64,000 bases of DNA from positions 604,001 to 668,000 of the forward strand of contig NZ_KB911255.1 of the NCBI RefSeq assembly GCF_000383415.1, in the 5' to 3' direction. Below are positions 38,121 through 48,040 of this stretch, one piece after another; positions within the stretch are counted from its first letter, which is position 1; the number at the start of each line of letters is the position of its first letter. The notes beneath the pieces were generated by a model. It searched no databases. It was given only the letters and a program-made list of their open reading frames with translations, and had not been told where the DNA came from. Source of the DNA: Hyphomicrobium zavarzinii ATCC 27496 (GTDB lineage: Bacteria; Pseudomonadota; Alphaproteobacteria; Rhizobiales; Hyphomicrobiaceae). Made by a program: the position numbers and the translations under genes.

Positions 38121-40121
38121 TCATCCCGCGATTTTCCCGCCGCCCTTGCGGGTGATGGCGACGACGGAGGGGCGCGGCGGGATGCCGTCCTTGAAGTCGG
38201 GCCAGCGCGTTGAAGGCGTGTCGAAGGTCGAGGGCGGCGCGTCGTCCTCGGTCTCGCCGGGATGCTGAACGGCGACGAAGAACGTCTCGAGGTCCGGGGT
38301 GAAGCACGGGCCGCACATCTCCGCGCCCGTCGGTACCTGGAAGAAGCAGCGGGAGGTGGCGCGACGCTCGCCGTCGGTCTCGATCGCCCAAATGCCGTCG
38401 GCGCGGCCGGTGCGCTTGGTGCTGTTGCCGTCGGTGGCGACCCAGAGACGCCCTTCCGAATCGATTGCGCAGTTGTCCGGCATGCCGAACCAGCCGTTCT
38501 CCGTGGTGGCGGGATTGAAGGTAGCGCCGACCTCAGCGACGGCCGGCGAGCCGCACTTGAGCAGGATCTCCCACGTGAAAGCCGGGGCCGCATGGTCGCC
38601 GTTCGCGGGCGTGATCTCGATGATATGGCCGAACAGGTTCTCCGCACGCGGGTTGGCTGCGTCCGTCTGGTCCGCCTTCCGCTTCGCGTTGTTGGTCAGC
38701 ATCAGGTAGATCTTGCCGGTCTTGGGATCGACCTCGATGTCCTCAGGGCGATCCATGCGGGTGGCGCCCAGCATGTCGGCTGCGAGGCGGGTGTGGATCA
38801 GAACGTCGCCCTGATCCTCGAAGCCGTTTTGCGCGCTTAGCCAGATTTGGCCGTCCTTGTTGGGTGCGCCGTGGATCAAGGGAAGCCATTCGCCGGTGCC
38901 GTCTGCCTTGAAGCGGGCGACCGAGAGCACGCCCTTGTCGAGCAGATCCTTGTTGGCCGCGCGGTTTGCGAGGTCCACCTTGCCGTCCGTCACGAAGCGA
39001 TAGACGTAGTCGAAGCGCTCGTCGTCGCCCTGATAGACGACGAAGCGGCCGTCGCCGTTGACGATGTTGCCCGCGCCCTCGTGTTTGAAGCGGCCGAGCG
39101 CCGTGCGCTTCACCGGCACAGACGTGGGATCGAGCGGATCGATCTCGACCACCCAGCCGAAGCGGTTCGCCTCGTTGGGCTCTTTCAGCGTGTCGAAGCG
39201 GTCGTGATAGCGGCCCCAGGCGTACCACTCGCCGGGTGCGCCGTAGCGGCGGAGAGCACGGGCTTCCTTCGTCACGGGCTCGGCGGCGGCTTTGCCCCAG
39301 AAGTAGCCGTTGAAGTTCTCCTCGCAGGTGAGCCACGTGCCCCAGGGCGTCACGCCGCCGGCACAGTTGTTCAACATGCCCTTGATGCGGGTGCCGGTGG
39401 GATCTGCCGTTGTTTTCATGCGCGCGTGCCCCGCCGCGGGGCCGGAGACCGCCATCTCGGTTTCGGCGGTGATGCGGCGGGCATAACGTGAGCCGGGCAC
39501 GACCGACCACTTGCCGCCTTCGCGGCGGATCTCGATCACCGAGCCGCCGTGCGCCATCATCTCGGTATCCACGATCTCGCGCGTGACGCCGCTGAACTGC
39601 GAGTCCTTGTCGCTGCGGGGGGCGAGGCCGGGCACCATCAGCTCGCCGTTCGTGTACTCGTGATTGACGACGAGCAGCCCGTGGTCCGAGCGGCCCTCCA
39701 GCGGAATGAAGCCCAGGAAGTCGTTGTTGTAGCCGAACTGCTTCTCCTGGGCGGCTGCGTCGGGCTTGCCGGGTGCGAACTCCGGGGCGTCCGGTAGAAC
39801 GGCGTCACCCCAGCGGATCAGGATGTCGGCGTCGTAGCCCTCGGCGACGTGATGGGTCTTGGAACCGGGGGCGATGGGCAGCTCGACGAAATTGAAACGG
39901 GAGGCTGTGCCTTTTTCCTCACCGGAGGCGGGGGCCGCGGCAAGAGCTTTCGGCCAGAGAGCTTCGGCGGCGACGGAAACCGCAGCCAGTCCCTTTACGA
40001 GATCACGGCGAGAGAGGCGTGTTGCGATGAGGTCGCCGATGGTCGGGCCGTGGCTGGGGTTCGACCCCTCGTTCTCGGCTGCTTCGAAGGCGACAGACGG
40101 CGGGAGCGCGGTGCGCGTCAT
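38121..40121 (-). CDS. phoX: PhoX-family (DUF839) phosphatase, Tat-exported
   Basis: Probable periplasmic calcium/iron-dependent alkaline phosphatase releasing phosphate from organic esters. The 666-residue protein has a long N-terminus with Tat motif SRRDLVKGLAAVSVAAEAL (Arg38-Arg39), then the DUF839 beta-propeller with NHEYTNGELM, ggvTPWGTWLTCEENFNGYF-type motifs and RPEDIEVDPKTGKIYLMLTNN. ATG 40121 with AGGGGG upstream. The upstream region has a degenerate Pho-box-like repeat. The substrate is inferred from the family. Confidence 0.88.
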   Translation of the reverse strand: MTRTALPPSVAFEAAENEGSNPSHGPTIGDLIATRLSRRDLVKGLAAVSVAAEALWPKALAAAPASGEEKGTASRFNFVELPIAPGSKTHHVAEGYDADILIRWGDAVLPDAPEFAPGKPDAAAQEKQFGYNNDFLGFIPLEGRSDHGLLVVNHEYTNGELMVPGLAPRSDKDSQFSGVTREIVDTEMMAHGGSVIEIRREGGKWSVVPGSRYARRITAETEMAVSGPAAGHARMKTTADPTGTRIKGMLNNCAGGVTPWGTWLTCEENFNGYFWGKAAAEPVTKEARALRRYGAPGEWYAWGRYHDRFDTLKEPNEANRFGWVVEIDPLDPTSVPVKRTALGRFKHEGAGNIVNGDGRFVVYQGDDERFDYVYRFVTDGKVDLANRAANKDLLDKGVLSVARFKADGTGEWLPLIHGAPNKDGQIWLSAQNGFEDQGDVLIHTRLAADMLGATRMDRPEDIEVDPKTGKIYLMLTNNAKRKADQTDAANPRAENLFGHIIEITPANGDHAAPAFTWEILLKCGSPAVAEVGATFNPATTENGWFGMPDNCAIDSEGRLWVATDGNSTKRTGRADGIWAIETDGERRATSRCFFQVPTGAEMCGPCFTPDLETFFVAVQHPGETEDDAPPSTFDTPSTRWPDFKDGIPPRPSVVAITRKGGGKIAG

Positions 40122-40168
40122 CAATGGAACCCCCTTGTTCGTGACCGGGTGTCCCATAGCGGGCCGAG

Positions 40169-40186
40169 GTCACGGACTCATGACGG
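40169..40186 (-). promoter_or_regulatory. Candidate Pho box upstream of phoX
   Basis: On the minus strand CCGTCAT-GAGT-CCGTGAC, two 7-mers spaced by 4 nt, like CTGTCAT-N4-CTGTCAT. Six of 7 and 4 of 7 positions match. It lies about 48 nt upstream of the start codon. Confidence 0.35.
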
Positions 40187-40401
40187 CTCGTTCGGTAGCA
40201 AAACGGAAAATAACATCGGGATCAATGCTGTCGGATCGCGAGTTGAAATGATGCGAATCTTATCAACATTTCGTTATTGTCTTGTCCATGCCCATTTGAT
40301 CTTGATCATTTGCATTCGAGAACAGTCCTGCCTAGTTTTAAAAACGTCTGATCAAGAGGTTTCGGCCATGTAGCCGGACCCATGTTTAGGGAGTTGAGGC
40401 G

Positions 40402-40908
40402 ATGGGTACGCAAGCGGGCTTTGATCCGAACGCCTTCGGTCCGTTCGGTGCGATTTTTCAATCCTATTTTTCCGCAATCGATAGCTTCAGCCCGCGCGCA
40501 CCGTCGACGGATGGCGTCGCCTCGGGCTTCGATGCTCAGGCGCTGACCGCGCAAGCCACGGCACCGCTCAAGGCTGCCGCGTGCTGCCAGCTCGAGGTGA
40601 TGGGACTGCTCAATCGGCGGACCCAGGCCTACATGCAAGTTCCAACGCGTTTGGCCCACTGCCGCACGCCGCAGGACGTTATCAACGAGCAACTGGCCTT
40701 CTGGCGCACGGCTGCCGAGCAGTATACCGAGAGCTCAAGGAAGATCGGCGAAACGTGGTCGCACGCCTTCCCCTGGGCGAAGGCCTATGCCGTTCGCCCG
40801 GCCGTGAGCGCCGAGCGCGATTACATCAGCTTCAACGGCACGGGCAAGGACAACAGCATCACCGTTTCCAAGCCGGATTCGGCGGGCAAGCAGCGCCGCG
40901 TGGCTTAG
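40402..40908 (+). CDS. Phasin family protein
   Basis: Surface protein of polyhydroxyalkanoate granules. 168 residues with Gly/Pro/Phe-rich start (FDPNAFGPFGAIFQSYFSA) and an amphipathic helical core (LKAAACCQLEVMGLLNRRTQAYMQVPTRLAHCRTPQDVINEQLAFW), then a short disordered basic tail. The PQDVINEQLAFW motif is typical of alphaproteobacterial phasins. No signal peptide. A single gene with a bidirectional terminator after it. Confidence 0.85.
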   Translation: MGTQAGFDPNAFGPFGAIFQSYFSAIDSFSPRAPSTDGVASGFDAQALTAQATAPLKAAACCQLEVMGLLNRRTQAYMQVPTRLAHCRTPQDVINEQLAFWRTAAEQYTESSRKIGETWSHAFPWAKAYAVRPAVSAERDYISFNGTGKDNSITVSKPDSAGKQRRVA

Positions 40909-40944
40909 GGCCGGAACCGGGTTTCCCGAGCGGTTTCACAGAAC

Positions 40945-40994
40945 AAAGGCCCCTGCATCACCGCCCTGAACGGGCGAGAGATGCGGGGGCCTTT
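40945..40994. terminator. Bidirectional terminator between phasin and IalB-family genes
   Basis: Outer stem AAAGGCCCCTGCATC/GATGCGGGGGCCTTT with one wobble, inner hairpin CGCCC-TGAA-GGGCG, and TTTT on the plus side. It serves both convergent genes. Confidence 0.85.
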
Positions 40995-41005
40995 TCGTTG
41001 CGCGT

Positions 41006-41629
41006 TCAGTTCAGCGCCGAGAGGCCATCTGCGAATCCTGCAAGCGAGATCGGGATGCCGATGCCCGCCTCTTCCGTCTGGAAGATGATGAAAATTGCGG
41101 TTTTGCCCGTAGAGAGCTGCTGGATGAGCTTGTCCTCGACGGTGACCTGCGCGTAGCAGGCGAAGGTGTGACAGCGCAGGAAGGGGGCGTGGCCGATGTC
41201 CACGCCGTCCACCTTCAACCCCACGCCGGGTGGAAGAAGGATGCCGACAGGCGCGAACACGCGCAGCACCTTCGTGCCGTTCGAGAACTTCTGGAAGTAG
41301 ATGGTGAGGCCGACGTTCTTGCGGTCCTCGGCGGTGACGCTCTGAACCAGTGCGCACACCTCGTTCTTGGCGCCGGGTGGCGGCGGCTTGCAGACGTACT
41401 GCCAATCGCCGTACTGGCCCTTCACGGTTCCATCGGCGAACTGCGGGGAGAGTGCCGCCGCCTTAGGTTGCTCACCCGCGCTACCTCCGGCAAGTGCCGG
41501 ACGGACGAGGTTAAATCCCGTGTCCGCCAGTCCCGTTAAGAGTGCGAATAGCGCAGCGCACAACACCATGGTTCTGTGCGCGTGAGAGGGGGGTGCGAGG
41601 CTGTTCGACCGGCTGGTGCAGGTTGCCAT
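41006..41629 (-). CDS. Invasion-associated locus B (IalB) family protein
   Basis: Secreted protein of the IalB family, common in Hyphomicrobiales and often not tied to invasion. The 207-residue protein has an N-terminal signal region (TM about 21-38, cut near ALA-GG). The IalB domain follows, with YGDWQYVCKPPPP, the conserved VLRVFAPVGILLPPGVGLKVDG and LRCHTFACYA. Several cysteines suggest disulfides. ATG 41627-41629; the ribosome-binding site is weak. Confidence 0.85.
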   Translation of the reverse strand: MATCTSRSNSLAPPSHAHRTMVLCAALFALLTGLADTGFNLVRPALAGGSAGEQPKAAALSPQFADGTVKGQYGDWQYVCKPPPPGAKNEVCALVQSVTAEDRKNVGLTIYFQKFSNGTKVLRVFAPVGILLPPGVGLKVDGVDIGHAPFLRCHTFACYAQVTVEDKLIQQLSTGKTAIFIIFQTEEAGIGIPISLAGFADGLSALN

Positions 41630-42103
41630 AGAAACGGATATCCCTCGATGAGCCTACGGATCAACGGCGCCCTAGTGCCCGTAAATGGCGCTTGTGCGCC
41701 TCTACCGTACTCCGCTCGTCTCGGCGAGGAAAAAGGCCAAAGTGGGACCCGCCTGCGCACGGCCGTCGTCATGGTGCGGTCGCAAAGCGGCACGCTTTCG
41801 CTGCGGCGGCCGCATGTCATGCTGCGACGCAATATGACCCAGATCAGCTTCGCCATTTTTTCAACGCGTAGTTATGACGCAGAAAACTTGACTTGAGCCG
41901 AGTTTGACGTTTGTGCTGTGTGTGGTCGGGGGACTCTGCCACAGCCGCGTGCACTACTGGCGGTGCAGCATACAAGGTCGGACAGGGCGCACCCCCCAGG
42001 GCGCGGCGAGCGACGCCGGGCAGGAACGATCGGAAAGATCGAAACGGCCGACATCAGGGAGATTCCGGCACAGGTGCCGGAGCACGAACCGGGGAGCGGA
42101 TTA
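41630..42103. other. Intergenic region upstream of the cytochrome oxidase cluster
   Basis: About 470 nt between divergent genes. TTGAC occurs twice near 41888-41909 and could be -35 elements for ctaC, but no -10 is convincing. A long leader (about 190 nt) before ctaC follows. The ctaC frame stays open upstream to 41918 without a plausible protein start. No RNA gene seen. Confidence 0.35.
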
Positions 42104-43018
42104 ATGCTGAAATGGATTCTCAAGTGTGTGCCTCAGGTGGCACTGGCTGGGCTCATCGCCCTGCTCGTGACGCCAGGCGCTGCGTTGGCCAACAATGGCC
42201 TTGGTCAGCCTTATCCCAAACAGATGGGGCTCCAGGAGGCCGCGACGCCGATCGCACGCGAGCTGCACAGCTTCTACGACCTCACGAACACGATCATCAT
42301 CGCGATCGCGATTTTCGTTCTCATCCTGCTGATCTACGTGATGTTCCGCTTTAGCGAGCGGCGCAACCCGACGCCCAGCCAGACCACGCACCACACGCTG
42401 CTCGAAGTGGCCTGGACTGTGATCCCCATCCTCATCCTGGTGGTGATCGCCATTCCTTCGTTCAAGCTGCTGATGAACCAGTACAGCTATCCGAAGCCCG
42501 ATCTCACGATCAAGGCGGTGGGCAACTCCTGGTTCTGGGAGCATGAGTACCCGGATCACGGCAACTTCACGATTACGTCTAACATGCTGACGGACGACGA
42601 GGTCGCGGCTCGCGAGCAGAAGGGCATCCCGACGCCGCGCCTGCTTTCGGTCGACAACGAGATCGTGGTGCCGGTCAACAAGGTCGTCCACGTCCTCGTG
42701 ACCAGCAACGACGTGATCCACAACTGGACCGTGCAGTCGTTCGGCTCGAAGATCGACGCGGTTCCGGGCCGCCTCACCTCCACCTGGTTCCAGGCTGAGA
42801 AGGAAGGCATGTTCTACGGGCAGTGCTCGGAGCTCTGCGGTCTGAACCATGCGTTCATGCCGATCGCTGTGCGCGTCGTGTCCGAAGGTGTTTTCACCGA
42901 GTGGGCTGCCGCAATGCAGGCCAAGGACAAGAAGAAGGCACGCGAGATCCTCGATAAGGTCGCTCTCGAGCAGGCCGGCATCAAGGCCGTTGCCGAGAAC
43001 ACCGCCTCGCAGCGCTAA
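42104..43018 (+). CDS. ctaC: Cytochrome c oxidase subunit II
   Basis: Carries the dinuclear CuA centre that accepts electrons from cytochrome c. The 304-residue precursor has a signal peptide (cut near ALA-NNG), two TM helices (about 55-120), and a periplasmic cupredoxin domain. CuA ligands are His206, Cys241, Cys245, His249 and Met252 in CSELCGLNHAFM. GGGGAG lies seven bases before ATG 42104. First gene of the oxidase operon. Confidence 0.97.
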   Translation: MLKWILKCVPQVALAGLIALLVTPGAALANNGLGQPYPKQMGLQEAATPIARELHSFYDLTNTIIIAIAIFVLILLIYVMFRFSERRNPTPSQTTHHTLLEVAWTVIPILILVVIAIPSFKLLMNQYSYPKPDLTIKAVGNSWFWEHEYPDHGNFTITSNMLTDDEVAAREQKGIPTPRLLSVDNEIVVPVNKVVHVLVTSNDVIHNWTVQSFGSKIDAVPGRLTSTWFQAEKEGMFYGQCSELCGLNHAFMPIAVRVVSEGVFTEWAAAMQAKDKKKAREILDKVALEQAGIKAVAENTASQR

Positions 43019-43029
43019 GCGAACAAGGC

Positions 43030-43051
43030 AACGGCTTTTTGGACAGCCGTT
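43030..43051 (+). other. Small hairpin between ctaC and ctaD
   Basis: AACGGCT-N8-AGCCGTT followed by TCCTC, 12 nt after the ctaC stop. It may modulate the ratio of subunits or stabilise the ctaC 3' end. Confidence 0.35.
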
Positions 43052-43103
43052 TCCTCTTGCCTGCACAGGATTGGAAACACCCAGGTTAACAAGGGCTTGA
43101 ACA

Positions 43104-44723
43104 ATGGGTAGCACCACCGCACACGCCGGCCACGATCACGACCACACCCCTACCGGGTGGCGTCGCTGGCTGTTCTCGACGAACCATAAAGACATCGGCA
43201 CGATGTACCTGATCTTCGGCATGATCTCCGGTATCATCGGTGGCGCGCTGTCGATCGCCATGCGTCTCGAGCTCGCCGAGCCGGGCATGCAGTACTTCTC
43301 CAACCCGCACATGTTCAACGTGTTCGTGACCGGCCATGGTCTCATCATGGTGTTCTTCATGGTCATGCCGTCCACCATGGGCGGGTTCGGCAACTGGTTC
43401 GTTCCGCTGCAGATCGGCGCGCCGGACATGGCGTTCCCGCGCATGAACAACATCTCGTTCTGGCTTCTGCCGGTGGCGCTCACGCTGCTCCTGATCTCGA
43501 TGTTCGTCGAAGGTCCGTCGGGCATGCACGGCGTCGGCAGCGGCTGGACGCTCTATGCGCCGCTGTCGGTTTCCGGCCATCCGGGTCCGGCCGTCGACTT
43601 CGCGATCCTCGCGCTTCACGTCGCGGGTGCTTCGTCGATCCTCGGCGCCATCAACTTCATCACCACCATCTTCAACATGCGCGCTCCTGGCATGACCATG
43701 CACAAGATGCCGCTGTTCGTCTGGTCGGTGCTGATCACGGCGTTCCTGCTGCTCCTCTCGCTCCCGGTTCTCGCCGGCGCGATCACGATGCTGCTCACCG
43801 ACCGCAACTTCGGCACCACCTTCTTCGCTCCGGCGGGCGGCGGTGACCCGATCCTCTATCAGCATCTGTTCTGGTTCTTCGGTCATCCCGAAGTGTACAT
43901 TCTGATCCTGCCCGGCTTCGGCATGATCAGCCACATCGTGGCAACCTTCTCGCGCAAGCCGGTGTTCGGCTACCTCGGCATGGCGTACGCCATGCTCGCC
44001 ATCGGCCTCGTCGGCTTCATCGTGTGGGCGCACCACATGTATGCCGCCGGCATCACGGTCAACACGCAGGCCTACTTCGTGTTCGCAACGATGGTGATCG
44101 CGGTTCCCACGGGCGTGAAGATCTTCTCCTGGATTGCAACCATGTGGGGCGGCTCCATCCAGTTCCGCCTGCCGATGATCTGGGCGCTGGGCTTCATCTT
44201 CCTGTTCACCGTGGGCGGCGTCACGGGCGTCATGCTGGCGAACGCCGGCGTCGACCGCGCGCTGCACGACACCTATTACGTCGTCGCGCACTTCCACTAC
44301 GTGCTGTCGCTCGGCGCCGTGTTCTCGATCTTCGCGGGCTGGTACTACTGGTTCCCGAAGATGAGCGGCTACATGTACTCCGAGTTCTGGGGCAAGATGC
44401 ACTTCTGGATCACCTTCGTCGGTGCCAACGTGCTGTTCTTCCCGCAGCACTTCCTCGGCCTCGCCGGCATGCCCCGCCGCTATGTCGACTATCCGGATGC
44501 CTACGCCTTCTGGAACCACGTGTCCTCGATCGGCTCGTACATGACGGCCGTCGGTACGCTGTGCTTCTTCATCGGCGTGTTCGTTGCCCTGGCCCGTAAG
44601 GTTCCTGCCGGCAACAATCCGTGGGGCGTCGGTGCGACCACGCTGGAATGGACGCTGTCTTCGCCGCCTCCGTTCCACTGCTTCGAGACGCTGCCGCGTA
44701 TCTCGGGCAGCTCGCATCACTAA
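43104..44723 (+). CDS. ctaD: Cytochrome c oxidase subunit I
   Basis: Catalytic subunit with haem a, haem a3 and CuB. The 539-residue, 12-TM protein has the haem a His in [13 protein letters not shown], the His-Tyr cross-link motif [17 protein letters not shown], CuB histidines HHMYAAG, and haem ligands in [12 protein letters not shown]. The H-P-E-V-Y motif with Tyr marks an A-type haem-copper oxidase. ATG 43104. Confidence 0.98.
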   Translation: MGSTTAHAGHDHDHTPTGWRRWLFSTNHKDIGTMYLIFGMISGIIGGALSIAMRLELAEPGMQYFSNPHMFNVFVTGHGLIMVFFMVMPSTMGGFGNWFVPLQIGAPDMAFPRMNNISFWLLPVALTLLLISMFVEGPSGMHGVGSGWTLYAPLSVSGHPGPAVDFAILALHVAGASSILGAINFITTIFNMRAPGMTMHKMPLFVWSVLITAFLLLLSLPVLAGAITMLLTDRNFGTTFFAPAGGGDPILYQHLFWFFGHPEVYILILPGFGMISHIVATFSRKPVFGYLGMAYAMLAIGLVGFIVWAHHMYAAGITVNTQAYFVFATMVIAVPTGVKIFSWIATMWGGSIQFRLPMIWALGFIFLFTVGGVTGVMLANAGVDRALHDTYYVVAHFHYVLSLGAVFSIFAGWYYWFPKMSGYMYSEFWGKMHFWITFVGANVLFFPQHFLGLAGMPRRYVDYPDAYAFWNHVSSIGSYMTAVGTLCFFIGVFVALARKVPAGNNPWGVGATTLEWTLSSPPPFHCFETLPRISGSSHH

Positions 44724-44780
44724 GCGCTCTTCGGGAAAGGTGAGGCCGGGAGCCTTCCCTTTCCCAGCGTTCCGAACGTG

Positions 44781-44804
44781 CGGTGGGCGTCAGTACGCCC
44801 ACCG
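44781..44804 (+). other. Hairpin between ctaD and ctaB
   Basis: A 10-bp perfect stem (CGGTGGGCGT/ACGCCCACCG) with loop CAGT, 57 nt after the ctaD stop and without a T-run. It could be an mRNA-processing or stability element giving more ctaCD than ctaB. Confidence 0.45.
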
Positions 44805-44879
44805 TATCACCTCGAAGCCGCAACAGAGAATTGCGAGCGTTATCGGCGGGGGCAACCCGCGGCGGGAGGATGCAAGACG

Positions 44880-45812
44880 ATGTCAGGATTGACTGCCGAG
44901 GGCACGCTCAACGTCTCGGCCACAAGCTCGGAACCCTCAGTCGGGGATTTCCTCGAGCTCATGAAGCCGCGGGTGATGTCGCTCGTGGTGTTCACCTCTC
45001 TCGCAGGCCTGGTCGCTGCGCCGGGTAACCTGCACCCTGTTCTGGCGATCATCGCCATTATCTGCATCGCTGTCGGCGCAGGCGCGTCGGGCGCGCTCAA
45101 CATGTGGTACGACGCCGACATCGACGCGCACATGGCGCGCACGGCTGCGCGCCCCATTCCGCGCGGGCGCGTGACGGCCGACGAGGCGCTCGCGTTCGGC
45201 TCCGTGCTCTCCGTCATGTCGGTGGTGACGCTCGGCGTGCTCGTGAACTGGGTGGCGGGCGCGCTGCTGGCGCTCACGATCGCCTACTATGTCTTCTTCT
45301 ACACGATGTGGCTCAAGCGCCGGACGCCGCAGAACATCGTCATCGGCGGTGCCGCCGGCTCGTTCCCGCCGATGATCGGCTGGGCTGCCGTCACCGGCAC
45401 GGTGACCATCGAGAGCGTGCTGCTGTTCCTCATCATCTTCATGTGGACGCCTCCGCACTTCTGGGCGCTCGCGCTTTATCGCTGCCGCGACTACGAGCGC
45501 GTCGGCGTGCCGATGCTGCCGGTGGTGGCCGGTGCGGACGAGACGCGCCGCCAGATCCTGCTCTACTCGCTCGTGCTCACCCCGCTTGCCGTGATGCCCT
45601 ATGTGATCGGACTCGGCGGTATCGTCTATGCGGTGGTTTCGGTGGTGCTGGGCCTCATCTTCCTGCACCTGGCGTTCAAGGTCTGGCAGATCCGTGAGGG
45701 ACGCGAGGCGGATCACGCCGCCAAGCGGCTGTTCACGTTCTCGATCTTTTATCTCTTCATTCTGTTCGCGGTCATCCTCGGCGAGAATCTCGCCCTCAAG
45801 CTTTGGGTATAG
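44880..45812 (+). CDS. ctaB: Protohaem IX farnesyltransferase (haem O synthase)
   Basis: Adds the farnesyl tail to haem B, the first step to haem A for this oxidase. The 310-residue UbiA-family protein has the Asp-rich prenyl motif [19 protein letters not shown], the second motif [17 protein letters not shown] and about seven TMs. ATG 44880 with GGGAGGA upstream; the frame extends upstream to 44778 but without sense. Confidence 0.95.
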   Translation: MSGLTAEGTLNVSATSSEPSVGDFLELMKPRVMSLVVFTSLAGLVAAPGNLHPVLAIIAIICIAVGAGASGALNMWYDADIDAHMARTAARPIPRGRVTADEALAFGSVLSVMSVVTLGVLVNWVAGALLALTIAYYVFFYTMWLKRRTPQNIVIGGAAGSFPPMIGWAAVTGTVTIESVLLFLIIFMWTPPHFWALALYRCRDYERVGVPMLPVVAGADETRRQILLYSLVLTPLAVMPYVIGLGGIVYAVVSVVLGLIFLHLAFKVWQIREGREADHAAKRLFTFSIFYLFILFAVILGENLALKLWV

Positions 45813-45817
45813 GATAG

Positions 45818-45985
45818 ATGGGACAGATCGAACTCAACGCGCGCGAGGCCATGGTGAGCGACGGAGCAGACGAAGAGCAGAAGCGCTTGAAGCGCCAGCG
45901 CCTGCGTTCCGTGGCGATTGCCTTGGGGCTCGGATTTCTGGTGCTGTTGTTCTATGCCGCCACCATCGTGAGGATGGGAAACTAA
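45818..45985 (+). CDS. coxF: Small CoxF-like membrane protein of the oxidase cluster
   Basis: A 55-codon gene, 5 nt after ctaB. The protein MGQIELNARE... has a charged N-terminal half (EEQKRLKRQRLR) and one TM (SVAIALGLGFLVLLFYAATI) ending VRMGN. A small single-TM gene at this position is conserved in Hyphomicrobiales cox operons as coxF; its role is unclear, probably assembly. AGGATAG lies just upstream. The name rests on position and topology. Confidence 0.75.
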   Translation: MGQIELNAREAMVSDGADEEQKRLKRQRLRSVAIALGLGFLVLLFYAATIVRMGN

Positions 45986-46021
45986 GCGTTTAAGCGAAGC
46001 GGTCGTTGATCTGGAGCTGAT

Positions 46022-46660
46022 GTGACGACAAACGACGAGAACAGTGCCCCCGCTGCCGGTGCAGCGGAGCCGAAACGGGATCCGGTCCGCCGCGGAAGCA
46101 ACCGCGGCGTGGTGGTGACGTGCCTCGGCGCGCTCCTGTTCATGGGCGCGGCCACGTATGCCGCCGTCCCGCTCTATCGCATGTTCTGCCAGGTGACAGG
46201 TTTCGGCGGCACGCCGATGCGCGCGGAAAAGGCGCCCGAAACCGTTCTCGAGCGCACCATCACTGTGCGGTTCGATGCGAACGTGACGCCGGGCATGCAC
46301 TGGGAGTTCCAGCCGGCGCAGCGGACGATCACGGTCAAGCTCGGCGAGAATGCGCTTGCCTTCTACAAGGCGCACAATTCCTCCAGCGGCACCGTGAAGG
46401 GCACGGCGAGCTTCAACGTCTCGCCCGACATCGCGGGCGCCTACTTCAGCAAGATCGAGTGCTTCTGCTTCACGGAGCAGACGCTGGCGGCCGGCGAAAG
46501 CGTCGACATGCCGGTGTCGTTTTTCGTCGATCCTTCGATCCTCGCGGACCGGGACGCGGCGAACATCAAGGAGATCACGCTTTCCTATACGTTCTATCCG
46601 GTGGACGGCAGCGGCCCCAAGGCCGAGGTCAAATCCGGGGAGGCACGGCAGGGAGGCTGA
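46022..46660 (+). CDS. ctaG: Cytochrome c oxidase assembly protein CtaG (Cox11)
   Basis: Copper chaperone for the CuB site of subunit I. The 212-residue protein has one N-terminal TM (about 28-50), then a periplasmic Ig-like domain with the Cys-x-Cys copper motif FSKIECFCFTEQTL and VDMPVSFFVDPS. Start GTG 46022 with GGAG upstream (an ATG at 46020 is out of frame). Confidence 0.95.
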   Translation: MTTNDENSAPAAGAAEPKRDPVRRGSNRGVVVTCLGALLFMGAATYAAVPLYRMFCQVTGFGGTPMRAEKAPETVLERTITVRFDANVTPGMHWEFQPAQRTITVKLGENALAFYKAHNSSSGTVKGTASFNVSPDIAGAYFSKIECFCFTEQTLAAGESVDMPVSFFVDPSILADRDAANIKEITLSYTFYPVDGSGPKAEVKSGEARQGG

Positions 46661-46918
46661 GGCATTTTCGGACGGATTGGACACCGGGTCTCGTAGCGAT
46701 CATCCGGTCCGTCGCGGAAAATGCCGCAAAGGAAGACCTGGGCGTCCGGTTCGCGAAGCGAAGCGTGCCCTGGATCGAGTAAGGAAGACCCCGGAGCCGA
46801 AGTTGCTGCGGGTAAATCGATGGGCCGAGACGAGAGATTGGCCGACAACCTCGATGGTGTCGGGCGAGCTTTCGGCAAGGCCGGGGGATACAAACGAACG
46901 GGGACTGTGGAGACGAAT

Positions 46919-47878
46919 ATGGCCCAAGCGCACGGCAAGCAACACGACTACCACCTGCTCGATCCGAGCCCATGGCCGCTGACGGCATCCCTGTCGGCGT
47001 TCGTGACGGCCGTCGGCGCCATCATCTGGATGCGCTCGACGGGTGAAGGCGCAACGGGCCTGTTCGGCATGCACGGTCCCTGGGTGTTCGCGGCTGGTTT
47101 CGCGGGCCTCGCCGCCACCGCCTACATGTGGTGGCGTGACGTGATCATCGAAGCGCACCGCGGCGATCACACGCCGGTCGTGCAGCTTCACCTCCGCTAC
47201 GGCATCATTCTCTTCATCGCTTCGGAAGTGATGTTCTTCGTCGCCTGGTTCTGGGCCTATTTCGATTTCGCCCTGTTCCCGGCTGACATCTACAAGCCGG
47301 AGAACGTCTCCGAAGCGCTCGGCATGGTGCAGCGGAACGCGCTGTTCGGCGGGCAGTGGCCGCCGGTGCCTGTCGAGTCGACGGATGCCGTGGTCCCCAC
47401 GACGGGTGCGCCGGTCAACGGCTACTTCAAGGGCACCTTCGATCCGTGGGGCCTCCCGCTCGTCAACACGCTGATCCTGCTGTCGTCGGGCTGCACGGTC
47501 ACGTGGGCACACCACGCGTTGCTCAAGAACGACCGCCGCGGTCTGGTTCTCGGCCTGCTCGCCACCGTCGTGCTCGGCGTGCTCTTCACCATCACGCAGG
47601 CTTACGAGTACATGCACGCCGCCTTCACCTTCGGCGGCCACGCTTACGGCTCCGCCTTCTTCATGGCCACGGGCTTCCACGGCGCGCACGTGATCATCGG
47701 CACCATCTTCCTGCTGGTGTGCCTGCTTCGCGCGATCAAGGGCCATTTCACGCCCCAGCAGCACTTCGGCTTCGAGGCCGCTGCCTGGTACTGGCACTTC
47801 GTCGACGTGGTTTGGCTGTTCCTGTTCGCCGCAATCTATGTGTGGGGCGCGGGCGCTCATCCGGGCGCCGGTCACTGA
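46919..47878 (+). CDS. ctaE: Cytochrome c oxidase subunit III
   Basis: Seven-TM subunit. The 319-residue protein begins [21 protein letters not shown], typical for alphaproteobacterial subunit III. It has [43 protein letters not shown]-type motifs and a His-rich end near [17 protein letters not shown] 46919 with GGAG upstream; the open frame to 46721 is not used. A 258-nt gap after ctaG contains no clear feature. Confidence 0.96.
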   Translation: MAQAHGKQHDYHLLDPSPWPLTASLSAFVTAVGAIIWMRSTGEGATGLFGMHGPWVFAAGFAGLAATAYMWWRDVIIEAHRGDHTPVVQLHLRYGIILFIASEVMFFVAWFWAYFDFALFPADIYKPENVSEALGMVQRNALFGGQWPPVPVESTDAVVPTTGAPVNGYFKGTFDPWGLPLVNTLILLSSGCTVTWAHHALLKNDRRGLVLGLLATVVLGVLFTITQAYEYMHAAFTFGGHAYGSAFFMATGFHGAHVIIGTIFLLVCLLRAIKGHFTPQQHFGFEAAAWYWHFVDVVWLFLFAAIYVWGAGAHPGAGH

Positions 47879-47903
47879 CACTCGTCAGGGACAACGCGAC
47901 GCA

Positions 47904-47946
47904 AAAGGGGAAGGGGTCGGGTTTTTTGCCCGGCCCCTTGCCCTTT
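47904..47946 (+). other. Hairpin after ctaE
   Basis: An imperfect long GC stem (AAAGGGGAAGGGGTCGGG against CCCGGCCCCTTGCCCTTT), 25 nt after the ctaE stop, with the T-run in its loop rather than after it. It may be a partial terminator or stabilising structure before the DUF983 gene. Confidence 0.4.
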
Positions 47947-48040
47947 CCGGGGTAGGCACGGGACAGACGAGCCCTCGGACCTTCGCGATCCGGAGCGCAC
48001 ACCGGGGCCACCTAGAGTTACGCAAGCGAGGAGACGGTCG

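Noticed and set aside
41880-41935. Sigma-70 promoter for ctaC
   Set aside because: TTGAC occurs twice, but neither is followed at 16-18 nt by a plausible -10 element.
43086-44720. 544-codon open frame opposite ctaD
   Set aside because: His/Arg-rich low-complexity translation, antisense to subunit I.
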